NCBI GenBank assembly: GCA_009911065.1
Contig: QXWR01000018.1
Span: 28,223-92,222 of the forward strand
DNA length: 64,000 nucleotides
DNA from: Clostridiaceae bacterium
GTDB lineage: Bacteria; Bacillota; Clostridia; Lachnospirales; Lachnospiraceae
Direction of reading: 5' to 3'
Part shown: positions 17,753 to 27,068 of the stretch, piece by piece
Numbering within the stretch: the stretch's first letter is position 1
Layout of the letters: every line of letters starts with the position of its first letter
The notes under the pieces: model-generated
Seen by the model: the letters and a program-made list of their open reading frames with translations, nothing else
Told to the model about the DNA's origin: nothing
Databases searched by the model: none
Program-made: the position numbers and the translations under genes

Positions 17753-18622
17753 ATGAGGGAAAGATCTCACTTATTACGGACGTTTTGGACGTTGTTTTTG
17801 GTTGTGGCAGGAAATATCTTTTATGCATTGACTGTAAAACTGTTTTTGCTGCCTGCGGGACTGGTGACTGGCGGCACTACGGGCATTGCACTGGCAGTTT
17901 ATCATGGATTTGGTATTTCTGTGTCCCTTTTTGTGTTGGTTTTTAATGTGGCAATGCTGATCGCAGGGTATTTTCTGTTGGGGAAAACTTTTGCTGTCAC
18001 TACGATTATTAGTACATTCACCTATCCTGCGGCGTTGGAGCTTGCCGAACGTTTTCTAGGTCAGTTTGTGATTACCCAGGATATTTTGCTCTGCACCTTG
18101 TTTTCCGGACTGGGAATCGGGCTGTCATTGGGAATGGTGATTCGGGCAGGGGCGTCTACGGGAGGGATGGATATTCCCCCTTTGGTATTAAACCGCTATT
18201 ATCGGATTCCCATTTCTGTGAGTCTTTATGTATTTGATTTATGTATTTTGCTGGCCCAGGCATTCTGGAGTACGCCAGAGAAGCTTCTCTATGGGATTTT
18301 GTTGGTATTGACTTATACGATTGTTCTGGACAAGTTGATGTTAATGGGAACTGCCCGTACCGAGGTAAAGATCATTACACAGAATCCGAAAGCGGTGCGG
18401 GACGGAATTTTGCAGCAGTTAGACCGGGGAGTGACTTTGCTTTATGGGGAAGGAGGACATCTTCACCAGGAGACGCAAGTGGTTTTCAGTGTGATCTCCA
18501 ATCGGGAACTGCCCCAGGTGGAAAAGCTGATCCGCGCCATCGATCCAGAAAGCTTTATGGTGGTCAGCAGGGTGAGCGAAGTGCGGGGACGAGGCTTTTC
18601 CATGAGCAAAAAATATCGATAA
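17753..18622 (+). CDS. YitT family membrane protein (DUF161 plus DUF2179)
   Basis: A 289-residue protein with five or six membrane segments in its first 200 residues, including LLPAGLVTGGTTGIAL and GLSLGMVIRAGASTGGMDIPPL, both signatures of the YitT family. The C-terminal soluble domain, with GVTLLYGEGGH and the ending SEVRGRGFSM, is DUF2179. Function is unknown in most members. It follows the type IIG gene by 17 bases with a GAGGTGGAG ribosome site and converges with the chemoreceptor-like gene. Its relation to restriction is probably only positional. Confidence 0.9.
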   Translation: MRERSHLLRTFWTLFLVVAGNIFYALTVKLFLLPAGLVTGGTTGIALAVYHGFGISVSLFVLVFNVAMLIAGYFLLGKTFAVTTIISTFTYPAALELAERFLGQFVITQDILLCTLFSGLGIGLSLGMVIRAGASTGGMDIPPLVLNRYYRIPISVSLYVFDLCILLAQAFWSTPEKLLYGILLVLTYTIVLDKLMLMGTARTEVKIITQNPKAVRDGILQQLDRGVTLLYGEGGHLHQETQVVFSVISNRELPQVEKLIRAIDPESFMVVSRVSEVRGRGFSMSKKYR

Positions 18623-18647
18623 GATTTCATTATAATAGTTCTGTAAG

Positions 18648-19580
18648 TTATTCTTTTATGATCGGTCCTACCTGGGAAAGAAGGTTGTCAATATCTTCAA
18701 ACATGGCGCTTTTGGTCGTTCCAAGATTGCCGGCAAGGCGAATATGTTTTACAACCTCCTGATATTGTCCCTTGATTTTATCAAAGAATCCACATAAGAT
18801 TCCAAGGGCTGTGCGGGATTCTCCAATTACTTCTGTAATTTGAGAATGTACCGTAGTAGCTCCCTCCGCAGCCTGCGTAATCTTGTCAAACATCTCATAA
18901 GTTTCCTGGACTTTGTCAAGACTTTTTCCCAAAGCCTGTCGGGAAGTGTCGATGCTCTCGTTTAATTTATCCGTTCCCTGTTCCACATCCTGGAGACCAG
19001 ATCCTACTTCAGCTGCCAGATCTTTAATTTCATCCGCCAGTTTTTTTACTTCGGCTGCCACAACCGCAAAGCCTTTTCCCTTTTCACCTGCTCTGGCAGC
19101 TTCAATGGATGCGTTGATGGCAAGAATATTTGTCTGGTCAGCAATAGACACAATCCGGCTCATTCTCTGTTTAATCTGTTCCACGGAATCTTGTAAAGCA
19201 GAAAAGGTGGTTCCCATTTCTCCAAAATGGGTTTCTACCTCAAGGGAACTGGTTTTTAAAATCTCGATCTCGTTTTGAGCCTGATCCACCGTTTGGGCAA
19301 TCTCGTCTTTGACTGTGACAAAGTGTTCCGACGCCTCATTGACGCTTAAAAAGTTGTGTTCCAGATCCTGTAATTTTTCCTGGAAGTGTTCCGTCTCTCC
19401 CAATACACCATTAAAGGAAGTTCCGATCAGGTTCAGCTCCCACAGAGAAGCCACCTCTTTTTCAACCAGGTCTGTATGATATTGCTTTAAACTTTCCATC
19501 ACATAAAGCACAGAGGATAAATCTTTTTCTCGATTTTGTGCTTTTCCAGATGCATGTTTGTTGTCTCTTCGAAACAGCAT
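18648..19580 (-). CDS. Soluble methyl-accepting chemotaxis-type signalling protein
   Basis: Cytoplasmic chemoreceptor-like protein of 310 residues without a membrane segment. The coiled-coil signalling hairpin is clear at about 147-183, with the tip sequence [20 protein letters not shown], which contacts CheA and CheW. The N-terminal 90 residues form no recognised sensor domain. It begins 14 bases after the FIST-domain gene on the same strand, so FIST may supply the sensing module in trans. The C-terminus lacks an obvious CheR-tethering pentapeptide. Likely input is an intracellular metabolite signal to the motility apparatus encoded later in the window. Confidence 0.9.
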   Translation of the reverse strand: MLFRRDNKHASGKAQNREKDLSSVLYVMESLKQYHTDLVEKEVASLWELNLIGTSFNGVLGETEHFQEKLQDLEHNFLSVNEASEHFVTVKDEIAQTVDQAQNEIEILKTSSLEVETHFGEMGTTFSALQDSVEQIKQRMSRIVSIADQTNILAINASIEAARAGEKGKGFAVVAAEVKKLADEIKDLAAEVGSGLQDVEQGTDKLNESIDTSRQALGKSLDKVQETYEMFDKITQAAEGATTVHSQITEVIGESRTALGILCGFFDKIKGQYQEVVKHIRLAGNLGTTKSAMFEDIDNLLSQVGPIIKE

Positions 19581-19594
19581 GTGTTTTTTCCCCC

Positions 19595-20650
19595 CTATTC
19601 AAATACCACGCAAGTCATGGATTGATTGACAAAATGATTGTTATAATGTTCTCCATATCCTACAAGGCCAGCGTGGCTGCCTAAAGTATTCATATCTCTT
19701 AAATACTCATTCATATATCCGTTTTCGCTAAACAGTTTATATCGGAATAGACAATTAATTGAAAATACGGCAGAACGTCTGGGAAAGTCCTGACAGATTT
19801 TTTGAATGGTTTCTTTTACCGTCTGCTTATAGTCACCTAACTCCAGCAGAATGAGAACATCCGAATCATTGACCTGTCTGAAACAGGTTAAGGCATTGCC
19901 GCTGACTTCTTTGATGGAAATAATACAGGTTTCATCCCCATTGAGTTTTCCAAAAGGATTTTTAAAGGTTTGAGTTAATATTTGCTGTTCGGTTACATGA
20001 AGAATATCTTGGTAGACCTGTCTGGCGGATTGTCCATTTAATGCCCCCATCCGGTAGTTGGCTTTGTCAGTCTGAGAGGCAATAAACTTGTAATCGCCCA
20101 TTTGATGATATATATTTTCTTTGTATGCTTTGACTTTACCACCCTGATTTTTAACGAGAGCATAAGCAACGGAATCCGGATATACCTTACCATTGGCAGA
20201 TACCTTACCACCGTCGCCGGTTCCTCCTACCAGGGAAATGTTTTGTTGTCTCAAAGCTGTATGTATCGTGGTCAGGACACAGGCATCGTTTCCAGAACAA
20301 AAGTCAATGCAAATGGTGTCTGACTGAGAAGCATTTACCTTCCTTAGGTCTTCCTTCAGCCGATGGATATACTTTATGGGCATAACAGATACCTGCTCCA
20401 ATACATTGGCAGCAGCGCTTACGCCATTGAGAAAAGCCACTACACCGACTCCTTGCTCTGCTACTCTGGTATCGTAGCACATTCCAATACATCCAATACT
20501 GGGTACTTGGGGATAAAGGGCTTCTAACTCCTTTACATGTTCCTCAAACTGCTTGCTGTTTGACATCAGCAAAATTAACTGAGGATTTGTCAGCCCACGA
20601 ACCGCTTCCTTTAAATCCCCCCGCTGGCTCATACCAAAAAATTGTTTCAC
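19595..20650 (-). CDS. FIST domain sensory protein
   Basis: Soluble protein with an N-terminal FIST domain ([11 protein letters not shown]...[12 protein letters not shown], then VGGTGDGGK) and a C-terminal FIST_C domain ending [27 protein letters not shown] domains are proposed small-ligand sensors, often encoded near chemoreceptors, which fits the gene immediately downstream. The longest frame begins at a TTG (20695). The -10 box at 20700-20705 would place the transcript start close to or past that codon, so I chose the GTG at 20650, nine bases after AGAGAGG, giving 351 residues. The ligand is unknown. Confidence 0.85.
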   Translation of the reverse strand: MKQFFGMSQRGDLKEAVRGLTNPQLILLMSNSKQFEEHVKELEALYPQVPSIGCIGMCYDTRVAEQGVGVVAFLNGVSAAANVLEQVSVMPIKYIHRLKEDLRKVNASQSDTICIDFCSGNDACVLTTIHTALRQQNISLVGGTGDGGKVSANGKVYPDSVAYALVKNQGGKVKAYKENIYHQMGDYKFIASQTDKANYRMGALNGQSARQVYQDILHVTEQQILTQTFKNPFGKLNGDETCIISIKEVSGNALTCFRQVNDSDVLILLELGDYKQTVKETIQKICQDFPRRSAVFSINCLFRYKLFSENGYMNEYLRDMNTLGSHAGLVGYGEHYNNHFVNQSMTCVVFE

Positions 20651-20699
20651 TGCAACATTCCTCTCTTCCCTATCGTTGTGGGTAATTTCACGCAAAACT

Positions 20700-20729
20700 A
20701 TTATACTTGATATTCCCTGAAAGCGTCAA
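20700..20729 (-). promoter_or_regulatory. Sigma-A promoter for the FIST-MCP operon
   Basis: On the minus strand, TTGACG (20729-20724) and TATAAT (20705-20700) are 18 bases apart. Its position argues for translation from the GTG at 20650 rather than the TTG at 20695. Confidence 0.72.
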
Positions 20730-20774
20730 GGAAAATTGTTGATGAAGTTGAAGTTTGATCCAATTTATAAGTAA

Positions 20775-20803
20775 TTGCAAAAGAATGAGGGGTAGGTTAT
20801 AAT
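20775..20803 (+). promoter_or_regulatory. Sigma-A promoter for the second methyltransferase operon
   Basis: TTGCAA (20775-20780) and a perfect TATAAT (20798-20803) are 17 bases apart, about 60 bases before the GTG start of the methyltransferase. Confidence 0.7.
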
Positions 20804-20862
20804 CTTTTATATATTATTTCTGCTAAAGTGGTAAGACTGATTGTTTATAAGGAGGCAAAAAT

Positions 20863-21831
20863 GTGAAAGAGGCAATACAAATGACGTTAAATTTTGATAC
20901 CAAAATTGAAAAAGAGTCAGAAAGCATAGAACATAACTTGACAAAAAGGTTTGATTTTAATCCTCTATTTGACAATATCACAGACTTAAAACAAATGCAC
21001 AACCATAATTCTATGGCAATATTGGGTGATAGCCTTCAAATTCTCCGGCAGATGAAAAGCAATTCCGTTCATTTGATCTTTGCGGATGCTCCATATAATA
21101 TTGGAAAAGATTTTGGAAATAATCAAGATAAATGGGAAACCGTTCAGCAGTATATCGAATGGTGTAAATCCTGGATTGATGAATGTATTCGCGTGCTATC
21201 TGACAATGGGACGATGTACTTTATGACAGCCACACAACATATGCCATACCTTGATGTGTATGTTTCAGAAAATTACCATGTACTCTGCCGTATCATATGG
21301 TCTTATGATAGCTCAGGTGTGCAGTCAAAAAAGATTTTTGGTTCACTTTATGAACCAATTTTGATGATTAATAAAGATGCAAAAGGAAAGTATACATTCA
21401 ATCATCAGGATGTTTTGGTAGAAGCGAAAACAGGCGCTCAAAGGAAACTGATTGATTATAGAAAAAATCCACCAGAGCCATATAATACGAAAAAGGTTCC
21501 AGGAAATGTATGGGAATTTAACCGGGTTCGTTTTAAAATGGGTGAGTATGAAAACCATCCAACACAAAAACCAGAGGCATTGCTGGAGCGAATTATAAAA
21601 GCTTCTTCCAATGTGGGAGATATTGTTTTAGATCCTTTTTCTGGTTCTTTTACTACATCGGCTGTGGCAGTACGATTAGGCAGAGTAGGAATTGGTATTG
21701 ATATGAATGAGGAATATTTTGAAATTGGTTTGCGTCGAACTGGAATTGCGTATGAATACAATGGCAAATGTCTCATAAAAGAAAAGATACGTAAGACAAA
21801 TGCAAAATCTAAATATGTAAGGGGTGAATAA
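20863..21831 (+). CDS. Site-specific DNA methyltransferase (adenine-specific, beta class)
   Basis: Amino-methyltransferase of 322 residues with catalytic motif DAPYN (75-79), then NHPTQKPEALLERII and the cofactor motif DPFSGSFTTSAVA (257 onward). Motif IV precedes motif I, so it is a beta-class enzyme. The DAPYNIGKDFGN sequence resembles the second methyltransferases of DpnII-like systems. I use the GTG at 20863 because AGGAGG sits seven bases upstream. The next gene begins directly after its stop and is probably its restriction partner. Base composition here is clearly more AT-rich than flanking genes, suggesting recent transfer of the pair. Confidence 0.88.
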   Translation: MKEAIQMTLNFDTKIEKESESIEHNLTKRFDFNPLFDNITDLKQMHNHNSMAILGDSLQILRQMKSNSVHLIFADAPYNIGKDFGNNQDKWETVQQYIEWCKSWIDECIRVLSDNGTMYFMTATQHMPYLDVYVSENYHVLCRIIWSYDSSGVQSKKIFGSLYEPILMINKDAKGKYTFNHQDVLVEAKTGAQRKLIDYRKNPPEPYNTKKVPGNVWEFNRVRFKMGEYENHPTQKPEALLERIIKASSNVGDIVLDPFSGSFTTSAVAVRLGRVGIGIDMNEEYFEIGLRRTGIAYEYNGKCLIKEKIRKTNAKSKYVRGE

Positions 21832-21832
21832 A

Positions 21833-22921
21833 GTGAAAATAAAAGAAAAATTTGTTTTGGAAATACTGAAAGAAAATTTTCCTGACAACTATAATGAAAT
21901 ATATGAAAAAAGTTTGTTATTGCAATATCTTGATAAAAAAATGAAGGCAATTGAAAGGGATAGTAAAGCACGAAGAAGTCTTGGAAATATTTATGCAATA
22001 TATTCTATTTTATACTATTATCAGGAGAATTATTATAACAAACGTGCTGAGTATAAAAAATTTGGTGGCTATGATTATATGCGCCTGTTTAATTTTTATC
22101 GTAAATTATATGGTGGCAGTAAATTGCAAAATCACGCATTAAATTCAAGAGTAAATGGAGAATTTAAAAATAAGTTTCACGAAAATATAAATGATTTAAT
22201 TATCATAAATAATGGAAAATATTTACTTCATATTGACTATTTATATGTAGAGGAAATTGATATAAGTAAAATTTGCTGTAAAATAATCGAAAAATATATT
22301 GAGCTTTTAATGCAAAAAGATCTTAGTCTGGTTCAATGTTTACAAGAAATGCAGAAATTGACAGAATATGACGAGAAACGAAATCGTATTTGCAAATTAC
22401 TTTCCCAAAATTCAGAGGCAAGAATTTTTGAAATTATCAGTTTTGCTATATTAAAAAATCATTATAGAAATATTAAGGTATATTTTGGATATTCTTTAGA
22501 TGATTTATATGAAGAAAATTTACAGCTTTATAAAACAGGAAGGACAAATGCAAATGATGGAGGAATCGATTTTGTGATGCGTCCAGTTGGGCGTTTCTTC
22601 CAAGTTACAGAAGTGAACAATTATGATAAGTATCTTTTGGATATTGATAAAGTGATGCACTTTCCGATTACCTTTGTTATTAAGACAAATACCTCAAAGG
22701 ACATTATATTGAGTGAATTAGAGAAATACATAGATAAACGGGCAAGCGGTATGGTTGTTATTGAAGAACGTTATCATAAAGCAATAGAAGAAATTATCAC
22801 AATAAATGAACTTAAACAATGGATAAATGAGTTAAGTAATGAGGATATTGATCATATAATTAGAGATATTGATATTTATTATAGATTAGAGATGAATATG
22901 GATGCGATAGATGAGAGTTGA
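21833..22921 (+). CDS. Probable type II restriction endonuclease (partner of the upstream methyltransferase)
   Basis: A 362-residue protein of no family I can name. The first half is helical and rich in Lys, Tyr and Asn. Around residues 205-261 it reads EARIFEIISFAILKNHY, then NDGGIDFVMR (D246) and FQVTEV (Q257). The GGIDF...FQV arrangement resembles a PD-(D/E)xK nuclease core, although the usual lysine after the E/Q is threonine (T259). The longest frame starts at GTG 21824; I prefer GTG 21833, eight bases after AAGGGG and one base past the methyltransferase stop. Strong AT bias and tight coupling to a methyltransferase support a restriction role, which remains an inference. Confidence 0.6.
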   Translation: MKIKEKFVLEILKENFPDNYNEIYEKSLLLQYLDKKMKAIERDSKARRSLGNIYAIYSILYYYQENYYNKRAEYKKFGGYDYMRLFNFYRKLYGGSKLQNHALNSRVNGEFKNKFHENINDLIIINNGKYLLHIDYLYVEEIDISKICCKIIEKYIELLMQKDLSLVQCLQEMQKLTEYDEKRNRICKLLSQNSEARIFEIISFAILKNHYRNIKVYFGYSLDDLYEENLQLYKTGRTNANDGGIDFVMRPVGRFFQVTEVNNYDKYLLDIDKVMHFPITFVIKTNTSKDIILSELEKYIDKRASGMVVIEERYHKAIEEIITINELKQWINELSNEDIDHIIRDIDIYYRLEMNMDAIDES

Positions 22922-22948
22922 ATTTAGAACTAAAGGAGAGGAGGACAA

Positions 22949-23797
22949 ATGAAAAAATTATACCTAATAGGCGGCACTATGGGGGTGGGGAAGACAACCG
23001 TATGTCAGATTTTAAAGAAGAAACTGGATAACAGCGTTTTTCTGGATGGGGACTGGTGTTGGGATATGTCTCCATTTCAGGTGACATCAGAGACAAAAAA
23101 GATGGTATTGGAAAATATTGTGTTTCTTTTAAACAATTTTATTCGTTGTTCGGTATATGAACATATCATCTTTTGCTGGGTAATGCATCAACAAGAAATT
23201 ATAAATGATATTTTATTTCGATTGGATGGAAATGATTGTGAGATTTATAAAATTTCTCTAATTTGCAGCAAAAAGGAGCTGAGAAGACGGCTTTGGAAGG
23301 ATGTGTCTTGCCAAATTCGCGGGAGAGACATTATAGACAGGAGTCTGGAGAGGATTTCTTTGTATGAGAATCTGGATACCATCAAGGTGGATGTGTCTGC
23401 CTGTTCTCCGGAAGAAACAGCAGAAAAGATTATTTTGCTGTGCAGGAAAAAATACGGAGAAATTTCGGAGATACCTGTGGAAGATCTGAAACCTGCGGAG
23501 CATTCGGAAAGGATGTTGGAACAAATTCCAGTAAGTGATTTAAGGAAAATTCCAGGGATAGGGGCAAATATGGAGCAGCATCTGAAAAATATCGGAATCC
23601 GCTGTGTGGCAGATTTGGTAGGGAAAGATCCAGAGGAACTATATCACCTGGATTGTCTGAAAAAAGGGTTTCAGGAGGACAGGTGCGTATTGTATGTGTT
23701 TCGCTGTGCAGTGTATTTTGCAGAACATGAACAGCATGAACCGGAAAAATTAAAATGGTGGTATTGGAAGGATAAAGAATATCCAAAAAAGGGGTGA
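22949..23797 (+). CDS. Nucleotide-kinase-like domain fused to a Cdd1 (pathogenicity locus) helix-hairpin-helix domain
   Basis: Two-domain protein of 282 residues. The N-terminal part (about 1-170) is a P-loop kinase-like domain: GGTMGVGKTT (8-17), VFLDGDWCWDM, and a lid-like segment ELRRRLWKDV...QIRGRDIIDRSLER. The C-terminal part (about 193-276) reads DLRKIPGIGANMEQHLKNIG followed by DLVGKDPEELY and RCVLYVFRCAVYFA, matching the Cdd1 family, which contains a helix-hairpin-helix. A nucleotide or nucleoside kinase joined to a probable nucleic-acid-binding domain is unusual. It follows the restriction pair by 27 bases with a GGAGAGGAGG ribosome site. Substrate is unknown. Confidence 0.75.
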   Translation: MKKLYLIGGTMGVGKTTVCQILKKKLDNSVFLDGDWCWDMSPFQVTSETKKMVLENIVFLLNNFIRCSVYEHIIFCWVMHQQEIINDILFRLDGNDCEIYKISLICSKKELRRRLWKDVSCQIRGRDIIDRSLERISLYENLDTIKVDVSACSPEETAEKIILLCRKKYGEISEIPVEDLKPAEHSERMLEQIPVSDLRKIPGIGANMEQHLKNIGIRCVADLVGKDPEELYHLDCLKKGFQEDRCVLYVFRCAVYFAEHEQHEPEKLKWWYWKDKEYPKKG

Positions 23798-23853
23798 GAT
23801 TTTTTTGGTTTTAAGAAGCAGGGGAATCGGGGGCAGAAAAGGAGGCAGGGCTT

Positions 23854-25146
23854 ATGGGAATATATGTTAATCCGAGAAATGTGTCGTTTCGAAAGATTTT
23901 AAATGGAGATATTTACATTGATAAAACCGATTTGATTTCACAGACAAATGATAAGATAGACAAACCAGATTGTTTTATGTGTGTTAGCCGTCCGAGGCGT
24001 TTTGGAAAGTCTATGGCTGCGGATATGCTGACAGCTTATTATAGCAGGGGATGTAAGTCGGGAGAATTGTTTGTCGGAAGAAAGGCAGAGAAGATTCCAG
24101 GCTTTTTAAAGCATTTGAATCATCATAATGTAATTCGCCTGGATGTGCAGCGTTTTCTGGAAACAAAAAGGGATTTAGATACATTTATTGTAGAAATGGA
24201 GAGCGCGGTTGTAGAAGAATTAATAGAAGAGTTTTCGGATTGTTCGGATATAGATTTGGGCGCCAGATTGAAAACTGCATTGGGGAAAATATTTAAAAAG
24301 ACAGAACAAGGATTTATTTTTGTTATTGATGAATGGGATTGTGTGTTTCGGATTGCAAAGGACAGGAAAGAGATTCAGAAAGAATATTTGGATTTTCTAC
24401 GGGGGCTGTTTAAAGGGGCAGAGTATGTGGAGCTGGCTTATATGACAGGCATACTTCCGATTAAAAAATATGGAGAACACTCAGCGATAAATATGTTTGG
24501 AGAATATTCTATGGTGGATGCGAAAAATCTGAGTCAATATTTCGGATTTACCAGTGAAGAGGTGTTGGGCCAGTGCAGGATGCGTGGTGTGGATTACAAA
24601 GAGATTGAAAAATGGTATGACGGATATTCTTTAGGCGGCTTTCATATTTACAATCCAAAGTCAGTAGTTGATGCGCTAATATGGAAGAAGATTAAGAGTT
24701 ACTGGACTGGAACAGAGACTTATGAGGCGTTGAAGGTTTATATTGATATGAATTTCGATGGTCTGAAAGAGGCAGTCATTCAAATGTTGGGAGGAGGGCG
24801 GTGTAAGATAAATACACGAAAATTCCAAAATGATATGACTACCTTTATTACAAAAGATGATGTATTTACTTTATTAATTCATCTTGGTTATTTGACATAC
24901 GATGAAAAAACAGAGGAAGTCTATATTCCCAACCAAGAGATTACTCAGGAATTTTTAAATGTGGTAGATGAGCCTGCCTGGGATGGACTGATTCAGGCAT
25001 TAAATCGTTCGGAAGAACTTCTTTATAGCAGAATTATGATAAAAAGAATAAAGTTCATCAATGTATCATTCAAAAACAAAAGTTTCAGAAAGGATTTGAC
25101 AAATAAAAAAAACTATGGTAGGGTGGTTGAAAGACCTATCACATGA
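23854..25146 (+). pseudogene. AAA-ATPase-like protein (AAA-ATPase_like/DUF1703 type), 3' truncated
   Basis: The frame encodes the ATPase half of a family common in gut anaerobes: an N-terminal NVSFRKILNGDIYIDKT, a P-loop variant SRPRRFGKS (45-53), a Walker B-like FVIDEWD, GILPIKKYG and WYDGYSLGG. Intact relatives continue for roughly 130 more residues with a PD-(D/E)xK nuclease domain (DUF1703). Here similarity stops near NRSEELL (about 25025), followed by a short basic tail without family character. A promoter-like site lies inside that tail. The gene is therefore a truncated remnant, though its ATPase part could still be made. Confidence 0.7.
25096..25124 (+). promoter_or_regulatory. Candidate promoter upstream of the DEAD-box helicase
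   Basis: A perfect TTGACA (25096-25101) lies 17 bases before a weak -10, TAGGGT (25119-25124). It falls within the non-native tail of the truncated ATPase gene, consistent with that tail being intergenic DNA. Confidence 0.45.
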
Positions 25147-25183
25147 GGGGATTCGGGCTGGCCTGGAACCTCTCGTTTTTTTT
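25145..25183 (+). terminator. Terminator-like hairpin in the helicase leader (possible attenuator)
   Basis: Arms 25145-25154 and 25165-25174 pair with one mismatch, enclose a small GGC/GCC stem and are followed by eight T's. It could terminate the remnant ATPase transcript. Because it lies downstream of a promoter and 108 bases before the helicase start, it could instead attenuate helicase expression. Confidence 0.6.
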
Positions 25184-25291
25184 GAGTGGCAGGAAAAGAA
25201 GTTTTTTGTGCAGCAGAAAATTTTATAAGTCACAGGAAAAGATAACGGAAGAACAGACGGTGGAGCAAACCGGGAAAGAAGAGGACGGAAT

Positions 25292-27004
25292 ATGGAGACA
25301 ATGAAATTTGAAGAATTAGAGCTGGATGCAAGGATTCTCCGGGCAGTGACAGACATGGGGTTTGAAGAGGCCACGCCGATTCAGGCAAAGGCAATTCCGG
25401 TGCAGATGGAAGGGATGGATATGATTGGACAGGCCCAAACCGGAACCGGAAAGACAGCGGCATTTGGAATACCGCTGCTGCAAAAGTTAAATGGAAAGGA
25501 CAAAAGAGTGCAGGCCCTGGTACTTTGCCCCACCAGGGAACTTGCCATTCAGGTGGCAGAAGAGATTCGAAGTTTGTCAAAATTTATGTCTGGCATAAAA
25601 GTACTTCCCATATATGGCGGCCAGGATATTGTGCGGCAGATTCGCTCTCTGAAAGAAGGGGTGCAGATTATCATTGGAACTCCAGGACGAGTGATGGATC
25701 ACATGCGGCGGAAAACCGTAACATTTGACCAGGTTCACACGGTAATTTTGGATGAGGCGGACGAGATGCTGAATATGGGATTTCTGGAAGATATGGAAAC
25801 GATTTTAAGCCAGCTTCCCGTCAGCCGGCAGACCGTGTTGTTCTCTGCTACTATGCCAGAGGAAATACTAAGGATTGCCCGTACTTTCCAGCAGGACCCA
25901 GAGATTGTCCGGGTGGTAAAAAAAGAGTTGACGGTGCCAGAGGTGACGCAGTATTATTATGAAGTAAAGCCAAAAGCCAAGGTGGAAGTTATGTGCCGGC
26001 TTTTAGATTTGTATGGGCCGAAGCTTTCCGTAGCTTTCTGCAATACCAAACGTCAGGTAGACCTTCTGGTGGATGAACTTCAGGGAAGAGGGTATTTTGC
26101 AGAAGGACTTCACGGAGATTTAAAACAGGTTCAGCGGGACCGGGTGATGAACAGCTTCCGCAATGGCCGCACAGAGATTTTGGTTGCGACCGATGTGGCG
26201 GCGCGGGGGATTGATGTGGAGAATGTGGAAGCAGTATTTAATTTTGATATTCCACAGGATGATGAGTATTATGTACATCGAATCGGCAGGACCGGCCGTG
26301 CAGGCCGCACAGGAATCGCCTTCAGCCTTGTGGTGGGCCGGGAGGTTTACAAGCTTCGGGATATTCAAAGGTACTGTAAGACAAAGATTGTTCCCCAGGC
26401 CATTCCCTCTCTGGATGATATTACAGAGATTAAGGCAGAGAAAGTTTTGGGACTGGCAAAAGAGCGGATTGAGGATGCAAACCTGAGTAGGATTGTGCGG
26501 ATTGTGGAGAAGAAGCTTTTGGAGGAAGAGTATACTTCTCTGGATTTGGCAGCAGCCCTTCTTAGAATGAACATGGGGGAAGAGAATCAGGACATTATTG
26601 ACGATTACCGGGAGGCCCGTTCTCTGGATAAGCTGGGAAGATACGGAAAAGGAAACAACATTCCCTATGGCAGAGGAAGCAGGGAACGGTTTGGAGGAAG
26701 AGAGTACGGAAAGAGAGCAGGGGAGTCAGGAGGCCGACGAGGGAAAGGAAGCCGAAGCTCTGGCATGGCCACCTTGTTTTTTAATGTGGGGAAAGAGCAG
26801 AAATTAAAATCCGGGGATATTCTGGGAGCTGTGGCCGGGGAGAGCGGTATACCGGGAAAACTGGTGGGCAGCATTGACATGTATGATAAGTACACCTTTG
26901 TGGAGGTGCCGGAAGACTGCGCGGAGGAAGTGCTGGAATGTATGAGGCATGTGAAGATTCGGGGGAAAAATGTAAAGGTAGAGCGGGCTGGCGCCGGGAG
27001 GTGA
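25292..27004 (+). CDS. DEAD-box ATP-dependent RNA helicase with DbpA-type RNA-binding domain
   Basis: RNA helicase of 570 residues acting in RNA remodelling, ribosome assembly or mRNA decay. Canonical motifs are present: Q-motif ATPIQAKAIP, motif I AQTGTGKT (48-55), PTRELA, DEAD (154-157), SAT, and HRIGRTGRAGR. A basic Gly/Arg-rich linker (about 455-490) leads to a C-terminal DbpA-like RNA-binding domain (about 495-565). This domain order is that of DeaD/CshA-like proteins; I leave the symbol blank because several paralogues share it. GAGGACGG precedes the ATG. Confidence 0.95.
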   Translation: METMKFEELELDARILRAVTDMGFEEATPIQAKAIPVQMEGMDMIGQAQTGTGKTAAFGIPLLQKLNGKDKRVQALVLCPTRELAIQVAEEIRSLSKFMSGIKVLPIYGGQDIVRQIRSLKEGVQIIIGTPGRVMDHMRRKTVTFDQVHTVILDEADEMLNMGFLEDMETILSQLPVSRQTVLFSATMPEEILRIARTFQQDPEIVRVVKKELTVPEVTQYYYEVKPKAKVEVMCRLLDLYGPKLSVAFCNTKRQVDLLVDELQGRGYFAEGLHGDLKQVQRDRVMNSFRNGRTEILVATDVAARGIDVENVEAVFNFDIPQDDEYYVHRIGRTGRAGRTGIAFSLVVGREVYKLRDIQRYCKTKIVPQAIPSLDDITEIKAEKVLGLAKERIEDANLSRIVRIVEKKLLEEEYTSLDLAAALLRMNMGEENQDIIDDYREARSLDKLGRYGKGNNIPYGRGSRERFGGREYGKRAGESGGRRGKGSRSSGMATLFFNVGKEQKLKSGDILGAVAGESGIPGKLVGSIDMYDKYTFVEVPEDCAEEVLECMRHVKIRGKNVKVERAGAGR

Positions 27005-27027
27005 GCGGTGTCAAACCTGTGAGATAT

Positions 27028-27043
27028 GCCGATATTATATCGG
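27028..27043 (+). promoter_or_regulatory. GCCGATAT box within a perfect palindrome, upstream of the PIN-like gene
   Basis: GCCGATAT (27028-27035) equals the -10 sequence of sigma-28 promoters, and bases 27029-27043 form a perfect 7-1-7 palindrome. No good -35 TAAA is found at the expected distance. It may be a sigma-28 box, an operator or coincidence. Confidence 0.3.
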
Positions 27044-27068
27044 AATGGAATGGAAAGGATGAAAAGGG

